A DNA stretch of 18,016 nt from Actinomycetota bacterium (GCA_013812465.1 JACCTK010000185.1:1-18016); one strand, 5' to 3'. Numbered from the stretch's first letter, positions 7,111 through 14,815 are shown. Numbers and translations are program-made. The notes: generated by a model from the letters alone, not told the origin.

Positions 7111-8956
7111 TTCGCGCGTCCGCGTCTGGCGGCGTCTTGGCGGCATCGCCCGGCTGGGCCTTCGGATCCTTGGCCGGCGGCTTGGGGGGCTTCGGCGCCT
7201 TCGTGCCGACTCGGATGACTCGCGCGTGAGACTTGTACGACGTATTCCACGTCTCGGTACGCAGCACCGTTCCGTTCCTGTTGTAGATCGTGCGCGTCAC
7301 CGACGTGGCGCTCGGCGGCGTCCCCGCTTCCTCGACGACCGTGCTGCCGAGAGCCAGAGTGGGATCTTCGTCGCGCTCGACCACGACCGGACCCGTGATC
7401 TCCATCGTCCCCTCCGAGCTATCGACGCGGCGGTCCTCGCCTCCGTAGATCGAGACCACGATCCCGTCGTACTCGACGAAGCCCTTCACCAGCACCCACT
7501 TCTTCGTGTCGTTGACGAACTCGAGATCCAGCGACGGCCAGTACACGGTCGCGTCACGCCCGAGCTGGTAGCGGCTGATGTAGAGGGCGTGCGGGTTTCG
7601 CTCGGTGATACTGAGACCGGCCTCCCAGGCGGCGTTGAACACCGTGGTCGCGACCTGCGACGTCCCTCCGCCGACCTCCTCGGCGTACTCCGTGCCGATG
7701 ATCACGGGGGCGGAGCGGAAGCCTCTCTCCTCCGTTCGCTCTCCGATCGTCTCGTTCAGCGAGAATGTCTGCCCGGGAGCCACGAGCGTGTCGTCGAGGA
7801 GAGACACCCCGAGCCGGAGGTTCGTGATGCGATCCCACGTTCCGGAGTTGTAGGTCTTGTAGGCCGACATCCGACGGTCGATACCCATGGCGAGAGCCTC
7901 GGCAGTGGTTCGCTCGGGGGCGGCCCGGACGATGGTGAGCATCGCGACCCGGTTCGTCCTCGACGTCGCCGCCCGGAGCAGCGAGCGCGCCGCCTGGGGC
8001 ACGTCCAGCTCCGTGCCGTTCCGCGAGGGGACGATCTGGACGCGCTCGCCCGACACGGCGAAGCCGGCGTCGAGCGGCGGCTTGCCGACGCGCTCGGCCA
8101 GTGCGCGGAAGTAGCGGTCCGCGCGGGGTCCCGCGATCGCGAGGCGGGAGCCACCGTCGCGCGGGAGCGCGAGGAGCACCGCGATTTTTCGAGGAGGAAC
8201 CTCGAAGCTGCGCTTGGCGCCGCGGAGGATAACCGGCCCCGAAAGAGCAACTCGCGCCCGCCGGGCCAGCGGAGCAAGCTCCCGCGCGGTCACGTCCGGC
8301 GAGGCGACGACGACAGGCAGCACGATCCCGACCCGCACCCGCTCGAGCGAGCCGAGTCCGCGCACGACAGCGTGCGCCGCCTGCTCGCGTGCGAGCCTGC
8401 GGCCGACCCGCTCGGGAATCGACTCGATCTCGAGCCCTCTCCGCACCAGGGCCGCGTCCTTCGGAGCGCGATCGACCGAGTCCGCGATGCGCTCGAGGGC
8501 GAAATCGAGCGCGGCGCTCGAGACCGCAAGGCGCGGCAGTACCTCCGCTCCGAAGAAGCGCGTGTGCAGTCGCCGAAATCCCCGAATCGGGCCGAACCCA
8601 TCGCCTGACCGTCCGGCCGCGGCCACCGCGCCGGCCCAGTCCGGTTTGACTCCCAGCTGGTTCGCCGCAAAAGTGAACGACTCCTCGCCCGCGACGAATG
8701 TCACCGGGTCGCGCGCAACGTCCGAAAACAGCCGGTCGAGCTTCGCGACAGCCTCGGTTTGCGTGAGCCCGCCAACGTCCACTCCGGCGACACGCGCGCC
8801 CGGGGCGAGCTCGTGGGACGAGCCCGCGAACGCGAATCCGAGCAGGAGGCCGACGACGGCAAACATCGCCGCGATGAATGCGAGCGCGATGAGCACCGAG
8901 TGGCTGCGCGCGCGTCGACGCGCGCGCGAGGCGATCAGAGGCGAGTCGGCGCGCAC
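7085..8956 (-). CDS. membrane-anchored VanW domain / peptidoglycan-binding protein
   Basis: A 623-residue cell-envelope protein. A basic N-terminus (10-19) is followed by one membrane helix (about 21-45), giving an outside-facing body. Residues about 50-115 look like the putative peptidoglycan-binding repeat found with VanW (PGARVAGVDVGGLTQTEAVAKL, 52-73); a second, weaker copy lies about 205-325. The VanW domain spans about 360-505, with PGQTFSLNETIGERTEERGF (394-413), VGGGTSQVATTVFNAAWEAG (428-447) and NPHALYISRY (454-463). A G5-like strand region follows (about 553-585), then a Pro/Lys/Asp-rich tail (586-623). A role in cell-wall remodelling or glycopeptide response is inferred from the family; VanW itself has no settled activity. 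The GTG start is preceded by TAAAAT at 10 bases. The gene stands alone. Confidence 0.88.
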   Translation of the reverse strand: MRADSPLIASRARRRARSHSVLIALAFIAAMFAVVGLLLGFAFAGSSHELAPGARVAGVDVGGLTQTEAVAKLDRLFSDVARDPVTFVAGEESFTFAANQLGVKPDWAGAVAAAGRSGDGFGPIRGFRRLHTRFFGAEVLPRLAVSSAALDFALERIADSVDRAPKDAALVRRGLEIESIPERVGRRLAREQAAHAVVRGLGSLERVRVGIVLPVVVASPDVTARELAPLARRARVALSGPVILRGAKRSFEVPPRKIAVLLALPRDGGSRLAIAGPRADRYFRALAERVGKPPLDAGFAVSGERVQIVPSRNGTELDVPQAARSLLRAATSRTNRVAMLTIVRAAPERTTAEALAMGIDRRMSAYKTYNSGTWDRITNLRLGVSLLDDTLVAPGQTFSLNETIGERTEERGFRSAPVIIGTEYAEEVGGGTSQVATTVFNAAWEAGLSITERNPHALYISRYQLGRDATVYWPSLDLEFVNDTKKWVLVKGFVEYDGIVVSIYGGEDRRVDSSEGTMEITGPVVVERDEDPTLALGSTVVEEAGTPPSATSVTRTIYNRNGTVLRTETWNTSYKSHARVIRVGTKAPKPPKPPAKDPKAQPGDAAKTPPDADARISPPATPP

Positions 8957-8966
8957 CGGACGCCGG

Positions 8967-8972
8967 ATTTTA
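8967..8972 (-). promoter_or_regulatory. predicted -10 box of the VanW gene
   Basis: TAAAAT on the minus strand lies 10 bases before the GTG start at 8956, giving a leader of about three bases or none. It is the most AT-rich spot in the local sequence. Confidence 0.5.
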
Positions 8973-8980
8973 GCGGGACG

Positions 8981-9619
8981 CTAGCGGTCTTGGAGCGCGT
9001 CGAGCGCGACCGCGAATGCGAGCACGAGGCGACGATCACCCTGGAACTCCGGCCCGAGCTCGAGCACGTAGCGGTCGCGCAGCTTGCCGAGCACCCGGCG
9101 GTAGGTGGCGACCTGCTGACCGTCTCGGACGAGCACGAAGTTGAACGGCAGCCACGTGAGCGCTGACAGCCAGTCCGAGATGAGTCCCGCGGCTCGTCGT
9201 ACGAGAGCGATCACCCAGCTTGCCTCGTGCGCCTCGAAGAGCTCCGAGCCGGCCGCGTCGCGCACAACCCAGTGGCTGCGGAGAAGCGACTTGCCGAACG
9301 CCTTCTCGAGCAGGCCGACCACCTGGCCGTGCTCATCGAGAACCTCGTGTCGGCCGCGGAACTCGAAAGCGGTCTTCGACTTGATCATGAAAAGATGCGA
9401 GTCGGCATCGGGCGAGAGCCGGAAGCGGATGTCCTCCTTGATCGACAGCTTCTTCTGCTTGACGAAGAGCAGCGGAGCGCCCTCCTCCGTCGCGCCGGGC
9501 GCGGGGATGCTGATCCGATACTCGTTCCCGATCGGCTTGAACACCTGCTGAACGAGGAAGCGCTCGGAGCCGTCGATGGCGGCGAGGATGCTCTGGGGAT
9601 CTTGCGCAGCAGTGGCCAT
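8981..9619 (-). CDS. LURP-one / phospholipid-scramblase-like family protein
   Basis: A 212-residue protein resembling the tubby-like LURP-one/scramblase-related family. Recognisable parts are RFLVQQVFKPIGNEYRI (20-36), LLFVKQKKLSIKEDIRF (50-66), FEFRGRHEVLDEHGQVVGLLEKAFGKSLLRSHWVVRDAAG (85-124) and a terminal strand ELGPEFQGDRRLVLAFAVALDAL. This alternation of a beta strand, a DxxGxxxG-type turn and WxxxD is typical of the family. The region around 133-165 (SWVIALVRRAAGLISDWLSALTWLPFNFVLV) is hydrophobic and may touch the membrane. The biochemical role in bacteria is not established. The ATG start lies 3 bases after the stop of the SDR gene, so the two genes form an operon. I am fairly sure of the fold and not of the function. 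Confidence 0.75.
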   Translation of the reverse strand: MATAAQDPQSILAAIDGSERFLVQQVFKPIGNEYRISIPAPGATEEGAPLLFVKQKKLSIKEDIRFRLSPDADSHLFMIKSKTAFEFRGRHEVLDEHGQVVGLLEKAFGKSLLRSHWVVRDAAGSELFEAHEASWVIALVRRAAGLISDWLSALTWLPFNFVLVRDGQQVATYRRVLGKLRDRYVLELGPEFQGDRRLVLAFAVALDALQDR

Positions 9620-9622
9620 GGG

Positions 9623-10456
9623 TCAGAAGACGAAGAGCTCGACTCCGCCGGAAACGTACAGCCCCACGCCCGTGATGTAGGAGGCGAGGTCAGAGCACAA
9701 GAAGGCAATGGCGTTCGCTATGTCCTGCGGCTCGCCTGGCCGCTTCATGGCCGTGCGCGCGACGATGCGCTCGTTCATCTTCGCATTGGCCAAGTTGAAC
9801 GCCTCGGTTCCGATCACCCCGGGAACGATCGCGTTGCAGGTGATGCCATGCCGGGCGCCCTCCATCGCGAGCGTCTTCGTCAAGCCCAGGATCCCGGACT
9901 TCGTCGTCGAATAGCTCGCCTGCCCGAACCCGCCAAGCGTCCCCGCGACCGAGGCCATGTTGACGATCCGGCCCCAGCCGCGCTCCTTCATGTGCGGCCA
10001 GACCGCCTGCGCGCAGTTGAACCCGCCCGTGAGATTGACGCGGAGATCGCGCTCCCAAAGCTCCGGGCTCTGGTCCTGGAACTGCCCGACGTGATCGAGC
10101 GTGCCCGCGTTGTTGATCAGGATGTCGACCGATCCGAGCTCCTCGAGCGTCCGTGTGACGACGTCGGCGACCTGCTCTCGGTCGGTGACGTCGCACTTGA
10201 GCGCCAGCGCGCGGCGGCCCATGCCGCGGATCTCTTCCGCAGTCGACTCGGTGTAAACCATGCCCTGCGTCCGTGCCACTGTCGCGAGCGAGCCCCAGCG
10301 GTCGGTCTCCTCGGAGACCTCCGACTCGACCAGGATGTCGGCGATCGCCACGTCGGCTCCTGCGCGGGCCAGCGTCAGCGCGTCTGCACGGCCGAGGCCG
10401 CGCGAGCCTCCCGTGACGAGGGCGACGCGGCCGGAGAGATCGATCTCGAGCGCCAC
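9623..10456 (-). CDS. SDR-family NAD(P)-dependent oxidoreductase (FabG-like)
   Basis: A classical short-chain dehydrogenase/reductase of 277 residues. Visible motifs are TGGSRGLG (15-22, cofactor loop), AIADI (37-41, the acid after strand 2 favouring NAD), CDVTD (88-92), NNAG (115-118), and the catalytic Ser169, Tyr182 and Lys186 (YSTTK). The typical end VSGGVELFV is present. Between strand 2 and CDV there is an extra segment of roughly twenty residues (about 45-75) compared with ordinary FabG proteins. Mycofactocin-linked SDRs also carry an insertion near the cofactor site, but the sequence here does not allow that assignment. The GTG start has TAGGAT 6 bases upstream. It is divergent from the HTH_42 gene and followed by the LURP-one gene 3 bases later. 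The substrate is unknown. Confidence 0.92.
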   Translation of the reverse strand: MALEIDLSGRVALVTGGSRGLGRADALTLARAGADVAIADILVESEVSEETDRWGSLATVARTQGMVYTESTAEEIRGMGRRALALKCDVTDREQVADVVTRTLEELGSVDILINNAGTLDHVGQFQDQSPELWERDLRVNLTGGFNCAQAVWPHMKERGWGRIVNMASVAGTLGGFGQASYSTTKSGILGLTKTLAMEGARHGITCNAIVPGVIGTEAFNLANAKMNERIVARTAMKRPGEPQDIANAIAFLCSDLASYITGVGLYVSGGVELFVF

Positions 10457-10462
10457 CGCGCG

Positions 10463-10468
10463 ATCCTA
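10463..10468 (-). promoter_or_regulatory. predicted -10 box of the SDR operon (leaderless)
   Basis: TAGGAT on the minus strand lies 6 bases before the GTG at 10456. The divergent gene has a TAGAAC box at 10479-10484, which is 7 bases before an in-frame GTG at 10492. Confidence 0.5.
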
Positions 10469-10485
10469 CGCTCCCTGCTAGAACG

Positions 10486-11664
10486 GTGCCCGTGCACCGG
10501 ATCGACGTGGCAGAGCGGCGGGCGCGGTTGGTCTCGCGGCACCGGCTCTCCTCTCAGAATCGGGCGGACAGCCCGCTCGAGGCAGCGAGGTCCGTCGTCG
10601 TCTTGCACTCGACCGATGCGGTCACCGTCTTCCTCTCCATCCACGCGCGAGCGAATGTTCAGCCGGCGGACATCGAGCACGAGCTCTACGTCGAGCGCGC
10701 GCTCGTCCGCATGCTCGGCATGCGCCGCACCCTCTTCGTCGTGCCACGCGAGCTCGTCCCCGTCGTCTATGCAGCATGCACGCGGACGATCGCCGCGCGC
10801 GAGCGCCGGAGACTCGAGAAGATGATCGAGGACAGCGGTATCTCGACACGGCCCAAGCCCTGGCTTACACGCGCTTTGGCGGCCGCGCTGCGCGCACTGG
10901 AGGCCCGAGGTGAGGCGTTCACATCGGATCTCACGAAAGATATTCCAGTGCTCGCAAAGCGGCTCCGCTTCGGCGTGGGATCGCGGTTCGAGGCGACGCA
11001 GAGCATCGGATCGCGCGTTCTTCCACAGCTGGCGATGGAAGGTCGGATCGTTCGGGGTCGTCCCCGCGGGACCTGGGTCAGCGGGCAGTACCGCTGGGCG
11101 CCGCTGGAATCCTGGCTCGACGGTCCGATCCCGAAGGTCGAGCAAGGCGAGGCGCAGGCGACGCTTCTCCGCTGCTGGCTCGCCGCTTTCGGGCCAGCAA
11201 CCGAGACCGATATCCGCTGGTGGGCGGGATGGACGGCCCGGGAGGCCCGCGCCGCGCTCGCAGCCGTGCCGCAGACGGTCGTCGATCTCGACGGCGCAAC
11301 CGGATTCGTCCTCGCTGACGACCTCGAGCCCGCCGAGAGGCTCGAGCCGTCAGCGGCTCTGCTGCCGACGCTCGATCCGACGACGATGGGCTGGAAGGAG
11401 CGCGACTGGTATCTCGGCGAGCACGCGTCGCTCCTCTTCGATAGCAACGGCAATGCCGGACCGACCGTGTGGTGGGACGGCAGAGTCGTCGGCGGCTGGT
11501 CGCAGCGCCGTGACGGCGCGATCGTTTTCAAGCTGCTCGAAGACGTGGGCGCGGACGCCGTTCGCGCGGTCGAAGCCGAAGTCGCACGCGTGACGTCGTG
11601 GCTCGGTGAAATGCGCTTCTCGCCCGGCTTCCTTCCGCCCTTTCAGCGCGCTCTGGGGTCGTAG
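10486..11664 (+). CDS. winged-helix DNA-binding protein, HTH_42 / AlkZ superfamily
   Basis: A 392-residue member of the HTH_42 superfamily, which includes the DNA glycosylases AlkZ and YcaQ that unhook interstrand crosslinks. Family features are AARSVVVLHSTDAVTVFLSIHAR (33-55), ELYVERALVRMLGMRRTLFVVPRELVP (66-92), LLRCWLAAFGPATETDIRWWAGWT (227-250, winged helix) and LLPTLDPTTMGWKERDWYLG (301-320). The position where characterised AlkZ and YcaQ have a catalytic QxQ or QxD reads HST here, so it belongs to a separate subfamily whose activity is unknown. The start is GTG 10486, or more likely GTG 10492, which has a TAGAAC box 7 bases upstream. It ends in a GTAG-footed palindrome that supplies its stop codon. 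A role in DNA repair is an inference. Confidence 0.83.
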   Translation: MPVHRIDVAERRARLVSRHRLSSQNRADSPLEAARSVVVLHSTDAVTVFLSIHARANVQPADIEHELYVERALVRMLGMRRTLFVVPRELVPVVYAACTRTIAARERRRLEKMIEDSGISTRPKPWLTRALAAALRALEARGEAFTSDLTKDIPVLAKRLRFGVGSRFEATQSIGSRVLPQLAMEGRIVRGRPRGTWVSGQYRWAPLESWLDGPIPKVEQGEAQATLLRCWLAAFGPATETDIRWWAGWTAREARAALAAVPQTVVDLDGATGFVLADDLEPAERLEPSAALLPTLDPTTMGWKERDWYLGEHASLLFDSNGNAGPTVWWDGRVVGGWSQRRDGAIVFKLLEDVGADAVRAVEAEVARVTSWLGEMRFSPGFLPPFQRALGS

Positions 11665-11685
11665 GGACCGAGGCTTGCCTCGCCC
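11661..11685 (+). repeat. REP-like palindrome B1 with GTAG foot
   Basis: GTAGGGAC followed by CGAGGC-TT-GCCTCG (11669-11682) and CCC. The TAG of the foot is the stop codon of the HTH_42 gene. It faces copy B2 at 11705-11729 in inverted orientation, 19 bases away. Confidence 0.7.
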
Positions 11686-11704
11686 TCGTCCGGTGGTACG
11701 CGGA

Positions 11705-11729
11705 GGGGCGAAGCGAGCCTCGCCCCTAC
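11705..11729 (-). repeat. REP-like palindrome B2 with GTAG foot
   Basis: On the minus strand it reads GTAGGGGCGAGGC and continues to a complementary arm (stem GGGGCGA/TCGCCCC, 11705-11726). The TAG of the foot is the stop codon of the acyl-CoA dehydrogenase gene. Together B1 and B2 form an imperfect inverted pair that fills the gap between two convergent genes and could end transcription in both directions. Confidence 0.7.
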
Positions 11730-12910
11730 GACTCGTCGCGCGGGAGGAAGATCTCCTTCGCGATCACGAGTCGCTGGATCTGCGACGTCCCCTCATAGAT
11801 CTGGAAGAGCTTCGCGTCGCGCATCAGCTTCTCGACCGGATACTCCTTGATGTACCCGTAGCCGCCGAAGACCTGCACGGCGTCCGTCGTCACCTTCATC
11901 GCCGTGTCCGCCGCGAAGCGCTTCGCGAACGAGGACTGAAGGGTGGCGCGCTTGCCCTGGTCGTGGAGCCACGCGGACTGCCAGACGAGCAGCCTCGCCG
12001 CCTCGATCTCGGTCGCCATGTCCGCGATCATGAAATTCACGCCCTGGTGCATGGCGATCGGGACGTCGAAGGTGACGCGCTCCTTGGCGTACGCGACCGC
12101 GTGCTCAAAGGCCGCCTGCGCGACCCCGACCGCCCCGGCCGCGGTGCCGGGTCGCGTGAAGTCGAGGGTCTTCATCGCGATCTTGAACCCCTCGCCCTCC
12201 TCGCCCAACCGATTCTCGACGGGGACGACGACGTCGGTGAGCGCGAACGCGGACGTGTCCGTCGAGCGCTGTCCCATCTTGTCCAGGTGCTTCTCGATCT
12301 GGACGCCTGGGGTGTCCATGGGGACGATGAACGCCGAGATCCCCCGATGGCCCTTGCTCGGGTCGGTCTTCGCGAAAACGACCGTCCAGGCCGCGTAGCC
12401 AGCGTTCGTGATGAACGTCTTCGAGCCGTTCAGGACGTACGAGTCGGCCTGGCGCACCGCGGTCGACTTCATGCGCGCGACGTCGGAGCCCGCGTCCGGC
12501 TCGCTCAAGCCGAAGGAGCAGAGAATCGGCACTTCGAGGAGCGGTGGGAGCCACTGCTCCTTCTGCTCCTCGGTGCCGGCGATCAGGACCGGCGCCGCGC
12601 CGAGGCCGTTTGCCCCGATCGACGTGCCGATCCCGGAGCAGCCGCGGTTCAGCTCCTCGGCGACGAGCATGCCCTCGAAGGACGGAAGCCCGATGCCGCC
12701 GAGCGACTCGGGCACGTGCAGGTTCATCAGGCCGAGCTCGTGTGCCTTCGCGATCACGTCCACCGGATGGGTCGAATGCTCGTCGTACTCGGCCGCCTTC
12801 GGCCGGATCTCCTTGTCCGCGAACTCGCGTGCGAGCGCGCGGAGCTCGCGCTGCTCGGGCGTAAGCTCGAACGAGACGCCGCCCGCGATGCCGGTTTCAA
12901 CAACTGTCAT
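11726..12910 (-). CDS. acyl-CoA dehydrogenase
   Basis: An FAD enzyme that introduces the first double bond in acyl-CoA beta-oxidation or branched-chain amino-acid breakdown. The 394 residues are full length for the family. Motifs are LSEPDAGSD (135-143, FAD-binding), KTFITNAG (164-171), PVIENR-like PVENRLGEEGEGF in the middle domain, KERVTFDVPI near the dimer region, and IYEGTSQIQRLVIA (371-384) with the catalytic base Glu373 in the short-/medium-chain position. The ATG is preceded by AGGAG at 8 bases, so unlike most genes here it has a normal ribosome site and a leader. A strong promoter and a palindromic operator lie just upstream, suggesting repression by the TetR protein encoded at 14816-15412. 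Chain-length preference cannot be read from the sequence. Confidence 0.94.
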   Translation of the reverse strand: MTVVETGIAGGVSFELTPEQRELRALAREFADKEIRPKAAEYDEHSTHPVDVIAKAHELGLMNLHVPESLGGIGLPSFEGMLVAEELNRGCSGIGTSIGANGLGAAPVLIAGTEEQKEQWLPPLLEVPILCSFGLSEPDAGSDVARMKSTAVRQADSYVLNGSKTFITNAGYAAWTVVFAKTDPSKGHRGISAFIVPMDTPGVQIEKHLDKMGQRSTDTSAFALTDVVVPVENRLGEEGEGFKIAMKTLDFTRPGTAAGAVGVAQAAFEHAVAYAKERVTFDVPIAMHQGVNFMIADMATEIEAARLLVWQSAWLHDQGKRATLQSSFAKRFAADTAMKVTTDAVQVFGGYGYIKEYPVEKLMRDAKLFQIYEGTSQIQRLVIAKEIFLPRDES

Positions 12911-12929
12911 GACCTCTGCTCCTGTGTCG

Positions 12930-12947
12930 ATTGACTAGTCAGTCAAT
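12930..12947. promoter_or_regulatory. palindromic operator upstream of the acyl-CoA dehydrogenase gene
   Basis: ATTGACTAGTCAGTCAAT has 7-bp arms (ATTGACT/AGTCAAT) around a 4-base centre. It begins directly after the -10 box of the promoter at 12948-12977, so it covers the start of transcription. The core TTGA....CAGTCAA-type sequence recurs at the tetR start (15397-15412; 12 of 16 bases identical). This pattern is typical of TetR-family binding sites. Confidence 0.7.
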
Positions 12948-12977
12948 ACTGTAGGCGGTCGCGCTACATCCGGTCAA
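12948..12977 (-). promoter_or_regulatory. sigma70-type promoter of the acyl-CoA dehydrogenase gene
   Basis: On the minus strand: -35 TTGACC (12977-12972), 18-base spacer, -10 TACAGT (12953-12948). This is the best complete promoter in the window. It would give a leader of about 30 bases that contains the operator and the AGGAG ribosome site. Confidence 0.7.
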
Positions 12978-12987
12978 GACACCGTCT

Positions 12988-13009
12988 GGGTCTGGCTTCA
13001 GCCAGACCC
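12988..13009. repeat. perfect hairpin in the divergent dehydrogenase promoter region
   Basis: GGGTCTGGC, loop TTCA, GCCAGACCC: a perfect 9-bp stem. It sits between two divergent genes, where a terminator is not expected. It has no T-run and no GTAG foot, so it differs from the other palindromes. It could be a protein-binding site or a different dispersed repeat. Confidence 0.65.
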
Positions 13010-13016
13010 CTTCTCG

Positions 13017-13022
13017 TAAGAT
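13017..13022 (+). promoter_or_regulatory. predicted -10 box of the glutaryl-CoA-dehydrogenase-like gene (leaderless)
   Basis: TAAGAT lies 6 bases before ATG 13029. No Shine-Dalgarno sequence precedes the ATG, which supports leaderless translation and this start rather than GTG 13023. Confidence 0.55.
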
Positions 13023-13028
13023 GTGACC

Positions 13029-14219
13029 ATGGCGACGACCACGACCAAGCCTTCCGCAGTCGATCCCCTGGACTACCTGGCGATCGATGTCCTCCTCGAC
13101 GACGAGGAGAAAGCGATCCGCGACACCGTCAGGCAGTTCGTGCGCGAGCACGTCCTCCCCGACGTGGGCGACTGGTTCGAGAAGGGGATCTTCCCGCGCG
13201 AGCTCTTTCCGGAGCTCGCCAAGCTCGGCCTCTACGGCATGCACCTCGACGGCTACGGCCTGCCCGGAGCGAGCTCGGTCGCGTACGGGCTGACCTGCAT
13301 GGAGCTCGAGGCCGGTGACGCCGGAGTGAGGAGCGCGGTCTCGGTGCAGGGCTCGCTTGCGATGTTCCCGATCTGGCGCTTCGGCTCCGAGGAGCAGAAG
13401 GAGCGCTGGCTCCCGCCGATGCACCGCGGCGAAGTCATCGGCTGCTTCGGGCTCACTGAGCCGGACGCGGGCTCCGACCCTGGCTCGATGCGGACGCACG
13501 CGCGCCGCGACGGCTCTGACTGGATCCTGAACGGCGCGAAGATGTGGATCACCAACGGCTCGATCGCCGACATCGCCATCGTCTGGGCGAGAACCGACGA
13601 CGAGGAGATCCGCGGCTTCATCGTCGAGAAGGACATGCCAGGTTTCTCCGCGCCCGAGATCCACAAGAAGCTCTCGCTGCGCGCATCGGTCACCTCGGAG
13701 CTCGTCCTCCAGGACGTGCGCGTGCCGGACGAGAACGTCCTGCCCGACGCGACCACGCTGCGCGGCCCGCTCTCCTGCCTGAACGAGGCCCGGTTCGGGA
13801 TCGTCTGGGGCGCGGTCGGCTCGGGGCGCGCCTGCTTCGAGTCCGCGCTCGAGTACTCGAAGGAGCGGATCGTCTTCGGCAAGCCGATCGCCGGCTACCA
13901 GCTCACACAGCAGAAGCTCGCGGAGATGGCGCTCGAGCTGAGCCGCGGCACCCTCATCGCCCTCCACCTCGGCCGGATGAAGGACAACGGGACACTACGG
14001 CCGGAGCACGTGAGCCTCGGGAAGATGGGCAACGTCCGCGGCGCGATCGAGGTCGCCCGCTCGGCGCGCACGATCCTCGGCGCGAACGGCGTCACGCTCG
14101 AGTACCCGGTCATTCGGCACGTGAACAACCTCGAGTCGGTGCTCACGTACGAGGGCACGCACGAGGTGCACACGCTGGTCGTCGGCGAGGCCCTGACCGG
14201 CGAGAACGCGTTTCGGTAG
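13029..14219 (+). CDS. gcdH: glutaryl-CoA-dehydrogenase-like acyl-CoA dehydrogenase
   Basis: Most like glutaryl-CoA dehydrogenase, which oxidises and decarboxylates glutaryl-CoA to crotonyl-CoA in lysine and tryptophan breakdown. The 396 residues carry SVAYGLTCMELEAGDAGVRSAVSVQGSL (83-110), where Glu94 and Arg101 match in spacing the glutarate-binding Glu/Arg pair of GCDH. They also carry GCFGLTEPDAGSDPG (138-152) and LTYEGTHEVHTLVVGEALTG (372-391), with catalytic Glu375. The YEGTH form with LxxGxxxTG is typical of GCDH rather than other acyl-CoA dehydrogenases. Whether it is decarboxylating cannot be told. ATG 13029 is chosen; GTG 13023 is two codons upstream. The gene is divergent from another acyl-CoA dehydrogenase, and the shared 118-base gap contains the TetR-type operator, about 80 bases from this start. 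Confidence 0.88.
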   Translation: MATTTTKPSAVDPLDYLAIDVLLDDEEKAIRDTVRQFVREHVLPDVGDWFEKGIFPRELFPELAKLGLYGMHLDGYGLPGASSVAYGLTCMELEAGDAGVRSAVSVQGSLAMFPIWRFGSEEQKERWLPPMHRGEVIGCFGLTEPDAGSDPGSMRTHARRDGSDWILNGAKMWITNGSIADIAIVWARTDDEEIRGFIVEKDMPGFSAPEIHKKLSLRASVTSELVLQDVRVPDENVLPDATTLRGPLSCLNEARFGIVWGAVGSGRACFESALEYSKERIVFGKPIAGYQLTQQKLAEMALELSRGTLIALHLGRMKDNGTLRPEHVSLGKMGNVRGAIEVARSARTILGANGVTLEYPVIRHVNNLESVLTYEGTHEVHTLVVGEALTGENAFR

Positions 14220-14304
14220 CGGGCCAAGCGACGGGAGTCCGGTATCACACCCCGAGAATCCGGTCCCGGGCTCTACATGAAGTGGTTTGCTTTCGCGCGA
14301 TCGG

Positions 14305-14322
14305 AATCCGCGTTAGCGGATT
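14305..14322. terminator. hairpin between convergent gcdH-like and cupin genes
   Basis: AATCCGC, loop GTTA, GCGGATT: a perfect 7-bp stem in the 119-base gap between two convergent genes. There is no T-run on either side, so it would be a weak or factor-assisted terminator. Nothing else was seen in this gap. Confidence 0.45.
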
Positions 14323-14338
14323 ACGGTCTGGCGCAGAG

Positions 14339-14806
14339 TCAGTCCTCACCGTCCCAGTAGTCGACGATCGGGCCTGGGCGGCTTAGCAGCACGCGCTCAC
14401 CTTTCGCACTCCGAGCGCCGAACTTGCCGCTGTCCGGATAGTGGACGAGATCCGGTGCGATCAGCGTCGAGAGCATGAGAACGCGGATCGGCGCTTCGGT
14501 CTTGTTCGAGACCTGGTGGGCGCCCTCGTCGCCGCGCGGGGATGCGACGACATCGCCTTCTGAGAGGTCGTGCTCGCCGTCCGGGGTTCGTAGCGTCGGT
14601 TGTCCACGCACCACGACGAGCCACTCTTCGTTCGCGTGGTGCACGTGATAGGGCCAGAGCCTGTCACCGGGCTCGAGCTCGTACATGCTCCCGCCGATCA
14701 GCTCGGCGCCGATGTGGACTCCGACCCAGGCGTCCTTGCTCCGCCAGCCGGCCCGATCTTCGGTGCGATCCCACTCGTCGCTATTCAAGTTGAAAACCTT
14801 CGGCAC
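14339..14806 (-). CDS. cupin domain-containing protein
   Basis: A 155-residue single-domain cupin, a beta-barrel that usually binds a metal. Motif 1 is PGDRLWPYHVHHANEEWLVVVRG (46-68) with His54, His56 and Glu60/61 as probable ligands. Motif 2 is GDVVASPRGDEGAHQVSN (84-101) with His97. The function is not fixed by the fold: sugar-phosphate isomerase, dioxygenase or ligand sensor are all possible. The GTG start lies 9 bases after the tetR stop, so it may be read from the tetR transcript. A TAGGCT box formed by the tetR stop codon lies exactly 6 bases before the GTG, so it may also have its own leaderless promoter. The N-terminus (MPKVFNLNSDEWD) resembles that of the partial gene at the right window edge. 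Confidence 0.88.
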   Translation of the reverse strand: MPKVFNLNSDEWDRTEDRAGWRSKDAWVGVHIGAELIGGSMYELEPGDRLWPYHVHHANEEWLVVVRGQPTLRTPDGEHDLSEGDVVASPRGDEGAHQVSNKTEAPIRVLMLSTLIAPDLVHYPDSGKFGARSAKGERVLLSRPGPIVDYWDGED

Positions 14807-14815
14807 GCTGCGAGC

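Noticed and set aside
7226..8608. 460-codon open frame on the plus strand
   Set aside because: It is antisense to the well-supported VanW protein. Its translation is rich in Arg, His and Asp with no domain character, as expected for a shadow frame in high-GC DNA.
9227..10825. 532-codon open frame on the plus strand
   Set aside because: It runs across the LURP-one gene, the SDR gene and the beginning of the HTH_42 gene. No motif is visible, and the real genes explain the region.
11606..12934. 442-codon open frame on the plus strand
   Set aside because: Antisense to a full-length acyl-CoA dehydrogenase; low-complexity Arg/Leu/Asp-rich translation.
12939..13967. 342-codon open frame on the minus strand
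   Set aside because: Antisense to the gcdH-like gene; the open frame follows from the codon bias of the real gene.
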